From assembly GCA_963697365.1 (NCBI GenBank), contig CAVONT010000017.1, positions 186,001-250,000 of the forward strand: a DNA stretch of 64,000 bases. Direction: 5' to 3'. The notes beneath the pieces were generated by a model, which did not search any database, had not been told where the DNA came from, and was given only the letters and a program-made list of their open reading frames with translations. The translations under genes and the position numbers were made by a program. Below are positions 1 through 7,399 of this stretch, one piece after another. The DNA comes from CAIXZV01 sp963697365. GTDB lineage: Bacteria > Chloroflexota > Limnocylindria > Limnocylindrales > CSP1-4. Every line of letters begins with the position of its first letter. Positions within the stretch are counted from its first letter, which is position 1.

Positions 1-203
1 TGCTGCTGCTCGACGAGCCGACGGCGGGCCTGGACGACGAGGCCGAGGTAGCGGTGCTTCGCGCGGTCCGGGCAGCGGCAGACGCGGGCGCCGCCGTGCT
101 CCTGGTGGCCCACCGGCCGGGCGCGATCGCGGGGGCGGACAGGGTGGTCGAGCTGGCCTGGGAGGCGATCGAGCCGGTCGTGGCTGCAGGAGAGGCCGCA
201 TGA
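1..203 (+). CDS. cydD: CydD, C-terminal end (partial, cut by window start)
   Basis: The reading frame starting at base 3 gives the last 66 residues of an ABC transporter ATPase. It opens in the Walker B segment (LLLDEPTAGLDD), followed by the H-loop histidine (LLVAHRP), and ends at TGA 201-203. CydD is the partner of CydC in the heterodimeric thiol (glutathione/cysteine) exporter needed for cytochrome bd assembly. The identity rests mainly on the next gene being CydC, whose ATG overlaps this stop codon (ATGA), which indicates translational coupling. The membrane domain and the Walker A motif lie outside the window. It could be another ABC half-transporter, but the pairing makes CydD much the likeliest. 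Confidence 0.8.
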   Translation, partial: LLLDEPTAGLDDEAEVAVLRAVRAAADAGAAVLLVAHRPGAIAGADRVVELAWEAIEPVVAAGEAA

Positions 204-1912
204 GCTCTCTGTTCGCCATCCTGCGGATCGGCCGCCCGGTGCGGGGGCGGCTGCTGCTGGCCGTGCTGGCCGGGGTGGGCGCGGCCGGGGCGGCGATCGG
301 CCTGGCGGCCACCGCGGCGTGGCTGATCTCGAAGGCTGCCGAGCAGCCGGTGATGATGACCCTCATGGTCGCGGTCACGGCGGTGCGCGCGTTCGGCATC
401 GCCCGCGGGGTGCTGCGCTACCTCGAGCGCCTCGCGGCCCACGACGCCGCCTTCCGGGTCCTCGCCGAACTCCGGGGGTCCGCCTATGCCCGGCTGGTCA
501 GGCTCGCACCCGCCGGTCTCGTGGAGCTGCGCTCGGGCGACCTCCTGGCGCGTCTCGTCGGCGACGTGGATGGCCTGGCCGACGTGTGGCTGCGCGTCCT
601 CCTGCCGTACGCGTCGGCGGCCGTCGTCGCCGCAGGCACCGTCCTCCTCGTCGGCTGGCTGGTGCCGGCCGTGGGTCTCGTGCTGGCGCTCACCCTGCTC
701 GCAACGGCGATCCTGGCCCCGGCCGCGGCCAGCGCGGCCTCGCGGCGCGCGGAGGGGAGCCTGGCACCCGCCCGGGGCGAACTAGCCGATGCCGCGCTTG
801 ACCTGGTCCGCGGAGCGCCGGAGATCCTCGCCGCGGGGGCTGCGGCGCGCGGTGTGGCCGACGTCGGGCGGGTGAGCGCACGCGTGCTCGCAGCCGAACG
901 GCGCTCCGCGTTCGGGTCGGGTGTCGGCAACCTGGTGGCCGCGCTCTCGTCGGGGGCGGCCGTGTGGCTCGCCCTGGTGCTGGGGATCGCCGCGCTGCGC
1001 GAGGGGAGCCTCGCGGCCGTGTCGTTGGCCGTGGTCGTGCTCACGCCGATCGCGCTCCACGAGGTCGTGGCGCCGCTCGCGCCGTCCGCGCGCCTGCTGC
1101 CCGGTCTCGCGGCGTCCGCACGACGGGTGATGGCCGTCGTCAACCGGCCGGAACCGGTCCGCGAGCCGGCAGCCGACATGGCCCAGGAGCCGCCTGGGGG
1201 TGCGCTGGGGATCCGCGTCCGTGACCTGGAGGTCCGCTACCCGTCCGACGATCGGGTGGCGATGCGCCTGCCGGCCATGGACGTCGCGCCGGGCGCCCGG
1301 GTCGTCGTGACCGGTACGAGCGGGGCCGGCAAGAGCACGTTGGCGGCCACGCTGCTGCGGTTCCTCGACCCGTTGTCGGGCTCGGTGGAGCTCCTTGGCG
1401 GCAGAGGGGGGGACGAGGCGATCGACCTGCGGCGCATCCGCGGTGATGCGGCACGCCGGGCGATCGGCCTGTGCGAGCAGGACCCGCACATCTTCGACGC
1501 GTCGATCGCCGACAACCTGCGGCTGGCCCGGCCGGGCGCTCCGGACGGCGAGCTGGAGGCCGTCCTCGGCCAGGCCCGCCTCCTCGACTGGGTGCGTGGC
1601 CTGCCCGACGGGCTCGAGACGCAGGTGGGGGAGCACGGCGCCCGGCTCTCCGGTGGCCAGCGCCAGCGGCTCGCGCTTGCCCGGGCGCTCCTCGCTGACG
1701 TCCGTATCCTCGTCCTCGACGAGCCCACCGAGCACCTCGACGAAGCGGCGGCCCGAGCGTTCGTGGGCGACCTGCCCGCCGCGGCCGGCGACCGGACGCT
1801 CATCGTGCTGACCCATCGCCCGGAGCTGTTCGCAGGTGCGGCGTGGGCGCATGGCCCGGCATTGGAGCCCGCGAGAAGCGCTACCGGCGGACGTTCGCCG
1901 GCAGCACCGTGA
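200..1912 (+). CDS. cydC: Thiol reductant ABC exporter subunit CydC
   Basis: A 570-residue half-transporter with an N-terminal membrane domain (hydrophobic segments over about residues 15-300) and a C-terminal ATPase domain (about 330-560). The ATPase carries Walker A GTSGAGKST, the signature LSGGQRQRLALARALL, Walker B ILVLDEPTEHLD and the switch histidine in LTHRPE. With CydD it would export thiol reductants across the cytoplasmic membrane for cytochrome bd maturation. The ATG at 200 overlaps the cydD stop by 4 bases. The last 32 bases overlap the 3' end of the convergent PIN toxin gene. Length is normal for CydC. No cydA or cydB is seen here; they may lie upstream of the window. Confidence 0.88.
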   Translation: MSSLFAILRIGRPVRGRLLLAVLAGVGAAGAAIGLAATAAWLISKAAEQPVMMTLMVAVTAVRAFGIARGVLRYLERLAAHDAAFRVLAELRGSAYARLVRLAPAGLVELRSGDLLARLVGDVDGLADVWLRVLLPYASAAVVAAGTVLLVGWLVPAVGLVLALTLLATAILAPAAASAASRRAEGSLAPARGELADAALDLVRGAPEILAAGAAARGVADVGRVSARVLAAERRSAFGSGVGNLVAALSSGAAVWLALVLGIAALREGSLAAVSLAVVVLTPIALHEVVAPLAPSARLLPGLAASARRVMAVVNRPEPVREPAADMAQEPPGGALGIRVRDLEVRYPSDDRVAMRLPAMDVAPGARVVVTGTSGAGKSTLAATLLRFLDPLSGSVELLGGRGGDEAIDLRRIRGDAARRAIGLCEQDPHIFDASIADNLRLARPGAPDGELEAVLGQARLLDWVRGLPDGLETQVGEHGARLSGGQRQRLALARALLADVRILVLDEPTEHLDEAAARAFVGDLPAAAGDRTLIVLTHRPELFAGAAWAHGPALEPARSATGGRSPAAP

Positions 1913-2303
1913 AGCGACCGCCGTCGAGAGGCCGCAGCACGTCGAAATGCCGGCGGTCGAGCGTGACGATCGTCCGCGTCTGGTAGCGGCCAGCGAGGAC
2001 CACATTCGAGGCATCGGCGACGCCGACGTGCTGGTCCGCGTAGCGCTCGATGATCGTCACCGCCTGGCGAAGGTCGTCGCCATCGAATCCAGGCAGGTCC
2101 CAGGCGCCGCCCGCCAGCTCGGCAAGGACAGCCAGCTCGGCGGTCACGCCGTGCCGGGTGGCCACGAGGTAGTCGAGCTCGGCAACCACGAACGGGGAGA
2201 CCACGAGGGGCTCAGCAGGATCGTTGAGGACCTCCGCGACGGCCTGGTGATCGGGCTCGTCCGTGTCGAAGAAGGCGAGCAGCGCGCTCGTGTCGACGAT
2301 CAC
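1881..2303 (-). CDS. VapC-type PIN-domain toxin (ribonuclease)
   Basis: A 140-residue PIN-domain protein, the size expected of a VapC toxin. Acidic residues of the Mg-dependent nuclease site are visible: Asp4 in MIVDTSALLAFFD, the Glu in VVAELDYL, the Asp in VGVADASN and the Asp in VTLDRRHF. VapC toxins cleave tRNA or rRNA when freed from their antitoxin. The start overlaps the stop of the upstream ribbon-helix-helix gene (2300-2303), the classic antitoxin-toxin arrangement. The 3' end runs 32 bases into cydC on the opposite strand. The target RNA cannot be told from sequence. Confidence 0.85.
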   Translation of the reverse strand: MIVDTSALLAFFDTDEPDHQAVAEVLNDPAEPLVVSPFVVAELDYLVATRHGVTAELAVLAELAGGAWDLPGFDGDDLRQAVTIIERYADQHVGVADASNVVLAGRYQTRTIVTLDRRHFDVLRPLDGGRFTVLPANVRR

Positions 2304-2515
2304 CGTTCACCAAACCCGGTGAGGTGATCGTCGGCCTCCCGGGCGATCGGGTCGCCGCTCGCGAACAGGCCCCCACGGGGACGGGGCCGGACGGAGCCGA
2401 CCGCCGCCCGGATCGAATCCCTGATGACCTCGGCCTCGGATATGCCGCGCTGGCGGGCGACACGCTTGACCGCCGTCTTGAGCTCCACGGTCAGGTACAC
2501 CGTCGTCTTGTCCAT
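2300..2515 (-). CDS. Ribbon-helix-helix (CopG-like) antitoxin
   Basis: A 71-residue protein with the ribbon-helix-helix pattern: a beta strand (KTTVYLTVELK) followed by helices that include GISEAEVIRDSIRAAV. It pairs with the PIN toxin immediately downstream (4-base overlap) and should both neutralise it and repress the shared promoter. The ATG at 2515 was chosen because the family's strand starts there and because a TACCAT box lies 6 nt upstream. Longer upstream extensions are low-quality sequence. The C-terminal half (FASGDPIAREADDHLTGF) is presumably the toxin-binding tail. Confidence 0.8.
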   Translation of the reverse strand: MDKTTVYLTVELKTAVKRVARQRGISEAEVIRDSIRAAVGSVRPRPRGGLFASGDPIAREADDHLTGFGER

Positions 2516-2521
2516 CCATGT

Positions 2522-2537
2522 ATGGTACCACCGGTGG
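2522..2537 (-). promoter_or_regulatory. Promoter/operator of the RHH antitoxin-toxin pair
   Basis: On the minus strand TACCAT (2527-2522) stands 6 nt before the antitoxin ATG. It abuts a perfect 10-bp palindrome CCACCGGTGG (2528-2537). A palindrome next to the -10 box is where an autoregulating RHH antitoxin would bind. No good -35 box was found, and the mRNA would start at or within a base or two of the ATG. Confidence 0.55.
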
Positions 2538-2605
2538 CACTGGTAGAGCCGCCGAGTGGCAACCCGGGACGCACCCGTGGCCTCCGACCTGCGGGGCATC
2601 ACGAC

Positions 2606-2611
2606 TAGACT
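2606..2611 (+). promoter_or_regulatory. -10 box (TAGACT) of the amidase gene, leaderless type
   Basis: TAGACT lies exactly 7 nt before the GTG at 2619, so transcription would begin at the start codon. The same hexamer stands 7 nt before the 5' end of the SRP RNA in this window, which supports the spacing. No clear -35 box is present. Confidence 0.5.
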
Positions 2612-2618
2612 GCGCGAC

Positions 2619-4030
2619 GTGCAGCACCACGATCTCTGCTTCCGCCCAGCGTCTGAACTCGCCGCCCTGATCGCCAACGGCGACATCTCCTCAGCGGAGG
2701 CCGTCCGGTCCTGCCTCGACCGCATCGAGGAGGTCAACCCGCGCATCAACGCCGTCGTCGCGTTGAACCCCCGCGCGCTCGAGCAGGCGCGCGACGCCGA
2801 TGCGGCGCGGGCCCGCGGGGAGCGACGAGGCCCGCTCCACGGCGTGCCGTTCACCCTCAAGGACTCGCTCGACACCGCCGGCGTCACTACCACCGCCGGC
2901 ACGATCGGCTGGCGCCAGCGCGTCCCGCCCCGCGACGCCACGGTCCCGGCGCGCCTCAAGGCTGCGGGCGGGATCCTGCTGGGCAAGACCAACACGCCCG
3001 AGTTCACGTGGTCCAACGAGACCGCGAACGACGTCTACGGCCGGACCTCGAACCCGTACGACCTGGCCCGCTCACCGGGCGGCTCGTCGGGTGGGCCGGC
3101 GGCAGCGGTCGCGGCCGGCTGCTCGTTCTTCGACATCGGGTCGGACACGGGAGACTCGATCCGCCAGCCGGCACACGTGTGCGGAATCGCGGGGATCAAG
3201 CCCACCAGCGGCCGTGTGCCACGGACGGGGCATTGGCCCGGTCCCGGGGGCCTGCTCGACCGGCTGACCCAGCTGGGGCCGATGGCCCGGACCGTGGCCG
3301 ACCTCGCCCTCGTGCTGCCCGTGATCAGCGGGCCGGACGGGTATGACCCGCATGTCGAGCCGGTCCCGCTGGGCGACCCCCGAACAGTCCGTATCGACGG
3401 TCTCCGCGTGGCGCTCTTCATCGACAACGGCGTCCGAACGCCAAGTCTGGAGACGCAGGCCGCCGTGGTCGCCGCCGGGGAGGTGCTGGAGGCCGCGGGC
3501 GCCATCGTCGAGCGCCGGATGCCACCTGATCTGGCCGCCATCGACGAGGCCTACGACGCCCTGGCCGGCGCGGACGGGCACGCCTGGCTGCGCCGGCTGA
3601 TGAGCGCGGCGGGCACCCCGGGCCTGGGCTCCTACGAGTCGGCCCCGTGGTTCGGCCCCAGCCACCCTCTCGCCGGCGACGAACTCAGCGCCCTCGTTGA
3701 CCACGTGGACGACCTCCGCGGGCGTCTCCTGTGCTGGCTGGACCGCACCGGGACGGACCTGATCGTCAGCCCGGCCATGCCGCATCCCGCCGTGCCCCAC
3801 GGCCAGGGCGATGCCCCCGACTTCGGCGACAGCTACAGCAACATCCACAACATCACGGGCTGGCCGTCGGTCGTCGTCCGTGGGGGACGGCCCCTGGCGG
3901 AAACACGGCACCGGGCGGTCTGCCCATCGGCGTACAGGTGGTGGCAGGCCCCTGGCAGGAGCACGTCACGCTGGCTGCGGCCCAGGTCGTCGAGGCCGCG
4001 TCGGGCGGCTGGGTCCGCCCTCCGCTCTGA
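2619..4030 (+). CDS. Amidase (amidase-signature family), apparent frameshift near 3882-3886
   Basis: Amidase-signature enzyme of about 470 residues that would hydrolyse amide bonds with a Ser-cisSer-Lys triad. The Lys is in FTLKDSLD (about residue 81), the Gly/Ser-rich loop is SPGGSSGGPAAAVAAG, and the nucleophile-loop motif reads GSDTGDSIRQPA, where the family has GSDTGGSIR; the Asp for Gly is unusual. The frame breaks after VVVRGG: the remaining C-terminus (GGLPIGVQVVAGPWQ to the TGA at 4028-4030) is one frame away. A missing G in the run of five Gs at 3882-3886 would repair it. The GTG at 2619 is preferred over the GTG at 2556, because homology begins there (HHDLCFRPASELAALI) and TAGACT is 7 nt upstream. 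Substrate unknown; either a sequencing error or a recent pseudogene. Confidence 0.75.
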
Positions 4031-4080
4031 GCGCCGGCAGTCGGGCGCAGGAGACGCCGCCGTGCCGCGCATGTGCGCCA

Positions 4081-4104
4081 CCACTACCATGCTAGTGGTA
4101 GAGT
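4081..4104 (+). promoter_or_regulatory. Operator and -10 box of the AbrB-type toxin-antitoxin pair
   Basis: An inverted repeat CCACTA-ccatgc-TAGTGG (4081-4098) directly abuts TAGAGT (4099-4104), which stands 7 nt before the antitoxin ATG. This fits autorepression by the AbrB-type antitoxin and a leaderless transcript. A second overlapping register (CTACCA/TGGTAG) is also present. Confidence 0.55.
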
Positions 4105-4111
4105 AGATGCC

Positions 4112-4354
4112 ATGAAGACAACCATCGACAAGGCAGGGCGCCTGGTCATTCCGCGGAGCCTGCGCGAGCGGGTCGGGCTGGCCGGCGGCGGCGTGGTGGA
4201 CGTGGAGCTGGACGGCGGCGCGATCCGCATCGCCCCGGTCGAGGGGACGGAGGTCCGGCAGGTCGAGGGTCTGCTCGTGATCCCGGCCACTGGCACGCCC
4301 TTGACGGCATTGGATGTGCAGGGACTCGTCGATTCCGACCGCCATGGCCGCTGA
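4112..4354 (+). CDS. AbrB/MazE-type antitoxin (SpoVT-AbrB fold)
   Basis: An 80-residue protein opening with the swapped-hairpin AbrB DNA-binding motif: MKTTIDKAGRLVIPRSLRER, then VGLAGGGVVDVELDGGAIRI. It should repress its own promoter and bind the PIN toxin encoded next, whose ATG lies 11 bases inside this gene. The ATG at 4112 is favoured because the domain starts exactly there and TAGAGT sits 7 nt upstream. An in-frame start at 4073 would add 13 residues unrelated to the family. The C-terminal part (about residues 50-80) is the likely toxin-wrapping tail. Confidence 0.85.
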   Translation: MKTTIDKAGRLVIPRSLRERVGLAGGGVVDVELDGGAIRIAPVEGTEVRQVEGLLVIPATGTPLTALDVQGLVDSDRHGR

Positions 4355-4769
4355 CCTCGAGGAGATCCTCCTCCTGGACGCGAGCGCGGCCGTGGCCCTG
4401 GTTGTCGAGGACCACGAGGCGCACGCGTCGGTCATGCGGGCCGTACAGGGCAGCCGGCTCGGGCTGGCCGGTCATGCATGGTTCGAGACGTACTCCGTGC
4501 TCACGCGCCTGCCCGGTCCGTCACGCCGGTCGCCCGCGGTCGTCCTCGACATGCTCGAGCGCAACTTCTCCGCGACGGTGTTCCTCTCGGAGGCCGCGAC
4601 CCGGGCGCTGGCCTGGGAGTTCGCGAGCCGCGGCATCGCGGGAGGATCGGTGTACGACGCCATGGTCGGCGCCGCGGCGCGGGAGAGCGGCCACGACCTG
4701 CTCTCCGTGGACGGCCGCGCGCGGCCCGTGTACGAGGCGCTCGGGGTCCGGGCCAGACTCGTCAGGTAG
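4344..4769 (+). CDS. VapC-type PIN-domain toxin
   Basis: A 141-residue PIN-domain nuclease. LLLDASAAVALVVEDHE carries the first active-site Asp, HAWFETYSVLTRLP the conserved Glu, and GGSVYDAMVGAAARE and LLSVDGRA further acidic positions. It overlaps the AbrB-type antitoxin by 11 bases, so the two are co-translated as a toxin-antitoxin pair. It is only about 2 kb from the first VapBC pair but has a different antitoxin fold, so the two are not a simple duplication. The ATG at 4344 was chosen over 4314 because the PIN fold begins right after it. Confidence 0.83.
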   Translation: MAADLEEILLLDASAAVALVVEDHEAHASVMRAVQGSRLGLAGHAWFETYSVLTRLPGPSRRSPAVVLDMLERNFSATVFLSEAATRALAWEFASRGIAGGSVYDAMVGAAARESGHDLLSVDGRARPVYEALGVRARLVR

Positions 4770-5081
4770 ACCTGCGACCCTTCGTCCCGGCACACAATTG
4801 CGGTGAGAGTGCCTGGAGAGTCACCGATCAGACTTCACTTCAAGGCCGGTCCAATGCCGGATCACCTCTGATAGTCCGCCTTGACGATCTCAGACGCTGC
4901 ATGCGTGACGACTATCTCGCACGATGGCAAGTCGTTCAGGCGACATCAGGGGGACATGGGAACTCCCGCTCTCCGCACGCGGACGCAGTGATGTCGCTGA
5001 TCGAGCTGATCCGCGACAACGTTCTTCGCGCGTCGGACCCAGACACGGACATCTGGTTCGATCCCAGTCAGGACGACGCGA
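4770..5081 (+). other. No gene recognised (312 bp)
   Basis: Between the second toxin and the PIN remnant I see no convincing coding region. Frames are open in places, but the translations resemble nothing I know and GC3 is not gene-like. The region is less GC-rich than its neighbours, for example around 4850-4930. It may hold the decayed antitoxin and the lost N-terminus of the PIN remnant that follows. Confidence 0.4.
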
Positions 5082-5348
5082 GTGGCACTCCAGCGGCGCG
5101 GACGGGTCCAGCTGGACCGTGATCCTCTGGACTGGGCCCGCGACCTGCTGCGGACGCCCGGGATCGACGAGGCTCCGCTGAGCCTTGCGGCCGGAACGTG
5201 GGCCGGGACGCGGGAGGACCGCTTCCCGGGCGACCCGATCGACCGGCTGCTCTACGCGACGGCCCGCGATCTTCGCGCGCCCTTCGTGACCAAGGACGAG
5301 TGGCTGCACGCCTGCGCTTCAACGGCCCGCGACGTCGCCGTCGTCTGG
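5082..5348 (+). pseudogene. Remnant of a VapC-type PIN toxin (C-terminal two thirds)
   Basis: The frame from 5082 gives typical VapC C-terminal motifs: RGRVQLDRDPLDWARDLL, FPGDPIDRLLYATARDL and APFVTKDEWLHACA, ending in RDVAVVW where such toxins usually stop. The N-terminal strand with the first catalytic Asp is absent upstream, and the expected stop after VVW is missing (the frame runs on as antisense of the next gene). Both ends are therefore damaged. The GTG at 5082 is probably not a real start. Together with the two intact pairs nearby it marks a small accessory region with toxin-antitoxin turnover. Confidence 0.6.
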
Positions 5349-5369
5349 CAGGCGGCTCGCCCGAGATCC

Positions 5370-5600
5370 CTACCGCCGCGGGACCCGGCAGGAGCCCTCG
5401 TTCTTGAGCCAGCAGAACGCGATCGACACGCGGTTGACCAGCAGGATCCAGCCGAACCCGGCGAGGCCCCATCCGATCGCGGACACGATCGGGGGCACGT
5501 AGCCGACGATCGGCACCCACGTGGAACGCGGGTCGGTGAGGGCCAGCGCGAAGGCGGTCACGGCGAAGGCGACCGCCGCGATCCTCCAGCCGCGCGTCAT
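5370..5600 (-). CDS. Small two-helix membrane protein, unknown function
   Basis: A 76-residue protein with two hydrophobic segments (about residues 5-21 and 29-64, the latter long or two short helices) and a short basic C-terminus (CRVPRR). I do not recognise the family. Its ATG overlaps the stop of the HAD-like gene by 4 bases, so it is the last gene of the aro operon. It contains two Cys (FCWLKNEGSC) near the end, which could be a redox or metal site, but that is speculation. GC3 bias fits a real gene. Confidence 0.6.
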   Translation of the reverse strand: MTRGWRIAAVAFAVTAFALALTDPRSTWVPIVGYVPPIVSAIGWGLAGFGWILLVNRVSIAFCWLKNEGSCRVPRR

Positions 5601-6087
5601 CGGGATCCCGCTCCGCGCAGGGACGTCGCCCAGTCGAGCAGCTCGTCCACGTGGCGGCGCGCCATGCCCTCGGCGGCATCGACGTGCACCAGGAGCGTCG
5701 GCGCAGCGCGGCCGGCGGCCCACGCTCCGCGTCCGCGTGGAGGTCGTCGTCGATCCAGGCACAGGCGCGGTCGTCCACCCAGGCCGCGAGGCTTGGGAGC
5801 TTCGGCGTGCGGGTCCGGTGATCCATGTCGAACTCGATGAAGGGCAGGCGCGGCAGCCCGAGCGCCGGCCCGATCGCGCTGTTCGCCCGGTCTTCCCACG
5901 TCGTCGCCCACGCGAGCTCGAAGTTCCGGCCGAGCTCCGCGAGCCAGCCTGGCGCATCGGGGTGGAAGCCGACGTCCTCGTCGAGCCCCTCGTCCCACGC
6001 CGACCCGCGCCAGATGAGGAGGACGCCGTCGACGTCGAGCAGCAGCAGCGGACGCTCGTGCCCGCCCGCGGCAATCGTCCCGCTCAC
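5597..6087 (-). CDS. HAD-like hydrolase/phosphatase-type protein, apparent frameshift near 5725
   Basis: About 163 residues when read through one frame break. HAD motif I is LLLLDVDGVL, and a later WIDDDLHADAE resembles the acidic motif of the HAD fold. A middle segment WATTWEDRAN with GLPRLPFIEFD is typical of a small HAD-like family often annotated only as hypothetical. After DAE the frame shifts: the natural continuation AWAAGRAAPTLLVHVDAAEG and its stop at 5597 need one extra base near 5725. The GTG at 6087 overlaps the GluQ-like stop by 4 bases (GTGA) and the small membrane protein starts on its own stop. Substrate unknown. The frame break is probably a sequence error. Confidence 0.6.
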
Positions 6088-7076
6088 GATGCCGGCTCCC
6101 TGAACAGCGAGCCCAGCTCCGTCACCGCGAGCGGCGCGTCCGTGTCCCGCAGGCCGGAGAGGCGCGCCGCCCGCCCGAACAGCACGGCGGGTGTCAGGCC
6201 ATCGTCGAGCATCGAGCGGACCGAGGTGTCCCGCTCGGCCTTCGAGAGCTTCTGCCCGCTCATCCGTCGCACAAGGGGATGGTGCAGGAAGCGCGGAGAA
6301 TCTGCCCGGCCGAGCAGGCGGGCCAGGCGCAGCTGGACCGGCGTCGCATCGAGCAGGTCGCGGCCCCGGATGACCAGCGAGACCCCGTGGCGCATGTCGT
6401 CCACCACCACGCAGAACGCGTACGTCCAGTTGCCGACCCGGTCGCGGACCAGGGGGTCACCGGCCGTCGCGGGCTCGTCGGCCACGGGGCCGGCCAGCAG
6501 ATCCACCCAGCGTTCCGAGCCTGCCCCCACCGCCACCCGCAGGCCCACGTCGCCGTCCTCGGGGAGCCCCAGCTCGCGACAGCCGCCAGGACAGCCGATC
6601 CCACGCCAGGGTCGGCCGCGATCGGCCTCGTACGCGGCGAAGGTCGAACGTGTGCAGGCGCAGGCGTACACGAGGCCGTCGGCACGGAGGCGCTCGAGCG
6701 CCGCGGCGTAGACAGGCCCGCAGTCCGACTGGCGGTGGGCGGACGACGCCGTGACCAGCAGCTCACGCACCGTGGGGGAGGAGGCGGTCAGGCCCAGTCG
6801 CTCGAGATCCTCGAGCAGGTCCATCTCGTACTCGGGGCGCGAGCGCTGGCGGTCGTGGTCCTCGATGCGGAGCACCACGCTGCCGCCGGTTGCGGCCGCC
6901 ACGCCCCAGACGTAGATCGCGTTCACGAGGTGGCCCAGGTGCAGGTGGCCGGTTGGCGCGGGCGCGAACCTCGTCACGGGCGAGGCAGGGAGCACGCGCG
7001 GGTCGGGCCGGGCCGAACCGGTGACAACCGGGACGAACAGGTCGCCGCCGGCGTCGGTCGCGGGATCGGCACTCAT
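6084..7076 (-). CDS. Glutamyl-Q-tRNA synthetase-like / GluRS-family catalytic domain protein
   Basis: A 330-residue class I synthetase catalytic core without a C-terminal anticodon-binding domain, the size of GluQ-RS (YadB), which puts glutamate on queuosine34 of tRNA-Asp. The HIGH signature is APAPTGHLHLGHLVNAIYVW, LRIEDHDRQRS is the conserved Glu/Asp segment, and KMSKS is replaced by GQKLSKAERDT. A Cys cluster (YACACTR, then GCPGGC) matches the zinc site of the family. The gene sits in the aro operon with 4-base overlaps on both sides; the link to aromatic synthesis is unclear. It could act on something other than tRNA-Asp, as other stand-alone GluRS-like proteins do. Confidence 0.75.
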   Translation of the reverse strand: MSADPATDAGGDLFVPVVTGSARPDPRVLPASPVTRFAPAPTGHLHLGHLVNAIYVWGVAAATGGSVVLRIEDHDRQRSRPEYEMDLLEDLERLGLTASSPTVRELLVTASSAHRQSDCGPVYAAALERLRADGLVYACACTRSTFAAYEADRGRPWRGIGCPGGCRELGLPEDGDVGLRVAVGAGSERWVDLLAGPVADEPATAGDPLVRDRVGNWTYAFCVVVDDMRHGVSLVIRGRDLLDATPVQLRLARLLGRADSPRFLHHPLVRRMSGQKLSKAERDTSVRSMLDDGLTPAVLFGRAARLSGLRDTDAPLAVTELGSLFREPAS

Positions 7077-7399
7077 TCCTCGACGTGCCCCTCGCGGTCA
7101 CGGTGCTCGAGGTCGCGCGTGATGGCGATGATCTGGTGGTACAGGCCCAGCAGGTCGGCCTGGGCGATGGGTCCCTGGTTGGCCATGGCCACGCGCAGCA
7201 GCACCTCGCGCTCCCGCTCGGCGTCGAGGACGTCCTCGCGACCCGCCGCGGCCTTCGCATGGCCGGCGGCGCGACCCAGCGAGGCCCGCTCGTTGAGGAG
7301 GGCGACGATCTGCCGGTCAAGCCCGTCGATCCGGGCGCGGACGTCGGCCAGGTCAGCGTCGGCGTCGGCGCCCGGGTCGGACGTCGTGTCGTCGCTCAT
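7073..7399 (-). CDS. Chorismate mutase (AroQ type)
   Basis: A 108-residue stand-alone AroQ-fold mutase that converts chorismate to prephenate, the first step towards Phe and Tyr. Family landmarks are VRARIDGLDRQIVALLNER (helix 1 with an active-site Arg), HAKAAAGREDVLDAEREREV (a basic residue and the Asp/Arg pair) and a last helix with YHQIIAITRDLE. The first ~16 residues are acidic and Asp/Ala-rich. It overlaps the aroK/B fusion upstream and the GluQ-like gene downstream by 4 bases each, so it is part of the same mRNA. Confidence 0.85.
   Translation of the reverse strand: MSDDTTSDPGADADADLADVRARIDGLDRQIVALLNERASLGRAAGHAKAAAGREDVLDAEREREVLLRVAMANQGPIAQADLLGLYHQIIAITRDLEHRDREGHVEE

Noticed and set aside
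4478..5122. Open plus-strand frame across the second toxin and the following spacer
   Set aside because: Its first half is out of frame with the real PIN toxin and its second half matches nothing; no start signal.
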